Below are positions 5,334 to 6,065 of a stretch of 6,065 nucleotides of DNA, in pieces. The translations under genes were made by a program, and so were the position numbers. Source of the stretch: an uncultured bacterium (lineage in GTDB: Bacteria > Bacillota > Clostridia > TANB77 > CAG-508); assembly GCA_905215845.1 (NCBI GenBank), contig CAJMRU010000062.1, forward strand, positions 1-6,065, read 5' to 3'. How positions within the stretch are numbered: position 1 is the stretch's first letter; every line of letters starts with the position of its first letter. The notes beneath the pieces are model-generated. The model was not told where the DNA came from and ran no database searches. It saw only the letters and a list, made by a program, of their open reading frames with translations.

Positions 5334-5532
5334 TGTTTTCTTCATCCTCCTTCATATAGTCTTGAATATCTTCTGCAAATTTTTCTACTAATTTTCTAAT
5401 ATTTTTATTTATAAATGTTCTGTTGTAATTAAAATCTACTTCAAGGGCATCTTTACCATTCATTAAAGAATCTATATTTACAAAAACTTCTAATTTTATT
5501 AAACCTACTCTTGTGTCTTTCTTTTCTTCCAT
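5311..5532 (-). CDS. Small protein of unknown function (73 aa)
   Basis: The ATG at 5532 follows AGGAGG (5549-5544) at 11 bases and directly abuts the stop of the 130-aa gene (5535-5533). The N-terminal half looks like beta-strands (V-G-L-I-K-L-E-V-F-V-N-I, about 9-20). The middle has alternating polar and hydrophobic residues (A-L-E-V-D-F-N-Y). The C-terminal half is an acidic amphipathic helix (I-R-K-L-V-E-K-F-A-E-D-I, about 45-56) with a disordered Glu- and Asn-rich tail. It has no cysteines, membrane segment or signal peptide. No family is recognised. Its strong SD, tight packing and Lys/Glu-rich composition like its neighbours support it as real, probably an early phage protein. Confidence 0.75.
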   Translation of the reverse strand: MEEKKDTRVGLIKLEVFVNIDSLMNGKDALEVDFNYNRTFINKNIRKLVEKFAEDIQDYMKEDEENNVNFESK

Positions 5533-5925
5533 TTATAAAAATTCCTCCTTAAATACTTTTGATATAATTTCTATACAAATATTTATTGTTTCACACAAGC
5601 TTTCTTCAGTTATTGGCTTATTGTATTCATCTTGACCATTTAACATCTTGTGTAACTTTATTCTTTCATTTTCCGTTTCTTTTATATGATCTATGTGCTC
5701 TTGAAACATTGATGTTTGAAATTCATATTCTTTACTTCTTTTTTCATAGTCTGCTAATACTAACTGCTTTGTTTTTGTTGCATTTTCTGTACTTATCTGC
5801 TTATTATGAAACATTACTAATAACTGTTTTAATGCTAAAAAACAATGTATTTCCAATAAGTTATAATCTGCAGGAGGTGTTTCAAGATTTATAGAATCAT
5901 TTATTATTTGTTCCTTACTTTTCAT
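5533..5925 (-). CDS. Helical phage protein of unknown function (130 aa)
   Basis: The ATG at 5925 follows GGAGG (5940-5936) with 10-base spacing. The protein is predicted to be almost wholly helical. It has an N-terminal segment with L-L-E-I-H-C-F-L-A-L-K-Q-L-L (about 23-36), a long charged helix at about 44-96, and a C-terminal hydrophobic helix (I-N-I-C-I-E-I-I-S-K-V-F, about 114-125). The A-L-K-Q-L-L ... T-K-x-K-Q ... Y-E pattern recalls an unnamed protein often found in early regions of Firmicute phages. There is no catalytic motif, zinc site or signal peptide. It heads the confidently called part of the operon, preceded by a repeated GTTAGAC motif that overlaps its leader. Function is unknown; a coiled-coil scaffold or adaptor is a guess from structure alone. 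Confidence 0.8.
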   Translation of the reverse strand: MKSKEQIINDSINLETPPADYNLLEIHCFLALKQLLVMFHNKQISTENATKTKQLVLADYEKRSKEYEFQTSMFQEHIDHIKETENERIKLHKMLNGQDEYNKPITEESLCETINICIEIISKVFKEEFL

Positions 5926-5993
5926 TATGGTCTAACCTCCATTTTACCTTTTTTGTATACCTCAAATATGCTATTTATATAATGGTCTAACAT
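5925..5993 (-). CDS. Possible 22-residue upstream ORF coupled to the 130-aa gene
   Basis: An ATG at 5993 opens a 22-codon frame ending in TAA at 5927-5925, whose last base is the first base of the next ATG (TAATG). A weak AAGG lies 6 bases upstream. The peptide (starting M-L-D-H-Y-I-N, ending M-E-V-R-P) is amphipathic and gene-like in composition, and the SD of the next gene lies inside it. It may be a short leader that couples translation, the tail of an eroded gene, or chance. The frame is closed upstream by a stop near 6040. Confidence 0.35.
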   Translation of the reverse strand: MLDHYINSIFEVYKKGKMEVRP

Positions 5994-6000
5994 GTCTAAC
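5927..6000. repeat. Three copies of a GTCTAAC motif in the leader region
   Basis: On the plus strand ATGGTCTAAC occurs exactly at 5927-5936 and 5982-5991, and TGTCTAAC at 5993-6000. On the transcribed strand these read GTTAGAC. Two copies lie next to each other, 9 bases start to start, and the third overlaps the SD of the 130-aa gene. Such spacing could serve as a regulator site, but seven to ten bases in AT-rich DNA can recur by chance. Confidence 0.4.
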
Positions 6001-6065
6001 CTTTTTTCGAAGATATATTTATATTTTTTATAAAGATTTTATTTTTAGAAATTATTTAAAAATTT
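5994..6065. other. AT-rich right edge without an identifiable gene
   Basis: Apart from the GTCTAAC copy at 5994-6000, this stretch is almost entirely A and T with multiple stops on the minus strand. Several TATAAA-like strings occur, but none has a recognisable -35 box at 16-18 bases. It may be the upstream leader of the operon or the spacer after a preceding gene. Confidence 0.5.

Noticed and set aside
1398..5894. Many plus-strand open frames of 60-160 codons
   Set aside because: They lie opposite real minus-strand genes, are rich in Phe, Leu, Ser and His as expected from the complement of Lys- and Glu-rich codons, lack SD sites and show no domain pattern.
6001..6065. Promoter at the right edge
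   Set aside because: TATAAA-like strings occur without a matching -35 box, so none can be chosen.
1..6065. tRNA genes, CRISPR arrays, insertion sequences or attachment sites
   Set aside because: No cloverleaf-like segment, regular repeat-spacer series, transposase or terminal repeats were seen. The window is almost fully filled by minus-strand genes.

Overview
The window is a compact, AT-rich operon with every gene on the minus strand, so it is transcribed from right to left. Strong Shine-Dalgarno (SD) sites (AGGAGG and variants), normal use of TGA as a stop, very high AT content and the protein families all point to a low-GC Firmicute, most likely a clostridial (gut-type) bacterium. The gene families (a DUF3789-like mini-protein, a DUF3268-like zinc ribbon, an SF2 helicase, a RecU-like nuclease and a sigma-70 region-4-like regulator) indicate the replication and early-to-late switch part of a tailed phage or prophage. 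No integrase, terminase, portal or other structural gene lies inside the window, so a prophage cannot be told from a free phage.

In the order of transcription: the right edge (about 5994-6065) is very AT-rich with no convincing promoter, followed by a possible 22-residue ORF and a repeated GTTAGAC motif. Next come three small proteins of unknown function (130, 73 and about 81 aa), a 30-aa single-pass membrane peptide (4989-5081), a 137-aa zinc-ribbon protein and a 500-aa DEAH helicase. These are followed by a 114-aa unknown protein, a 140-aa RecU-like resolvase, a 148-aa Cys-rich protein, a 145-aa protein that probably starts at TTG, and a 163-aa protein joining two membrane helices to a ParB-like domain. 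The left end carries an 81-aa helical protein, a 72-bp gap with a perfect 9-bp inverted repeat, a 54-aa two-helix membrane protein, and the first 141 residues of a sigma-like regulator that runs off the left edge.

The helicase and RecU-like nuclease probably process replication or recombination intermediates of the phage DNA. The sigma-like protein at the 3' end probably activates late genes lying to the left. Genes are packed with gaps of 0-10 bases or overlaps, and stop codons are often built into the next gene's SD, which suggests translational coupling. SD position moves several starts away from the longest ORF: 5333, 3070, 1865 (TTG), 1422 and 918. The most unusual items are the membrane-ParB fusion, the conserved-looking 145-aa protein with a faint ADP-ribosyltransferase-like pattern, and the palindrome just upstream of the last two genes.
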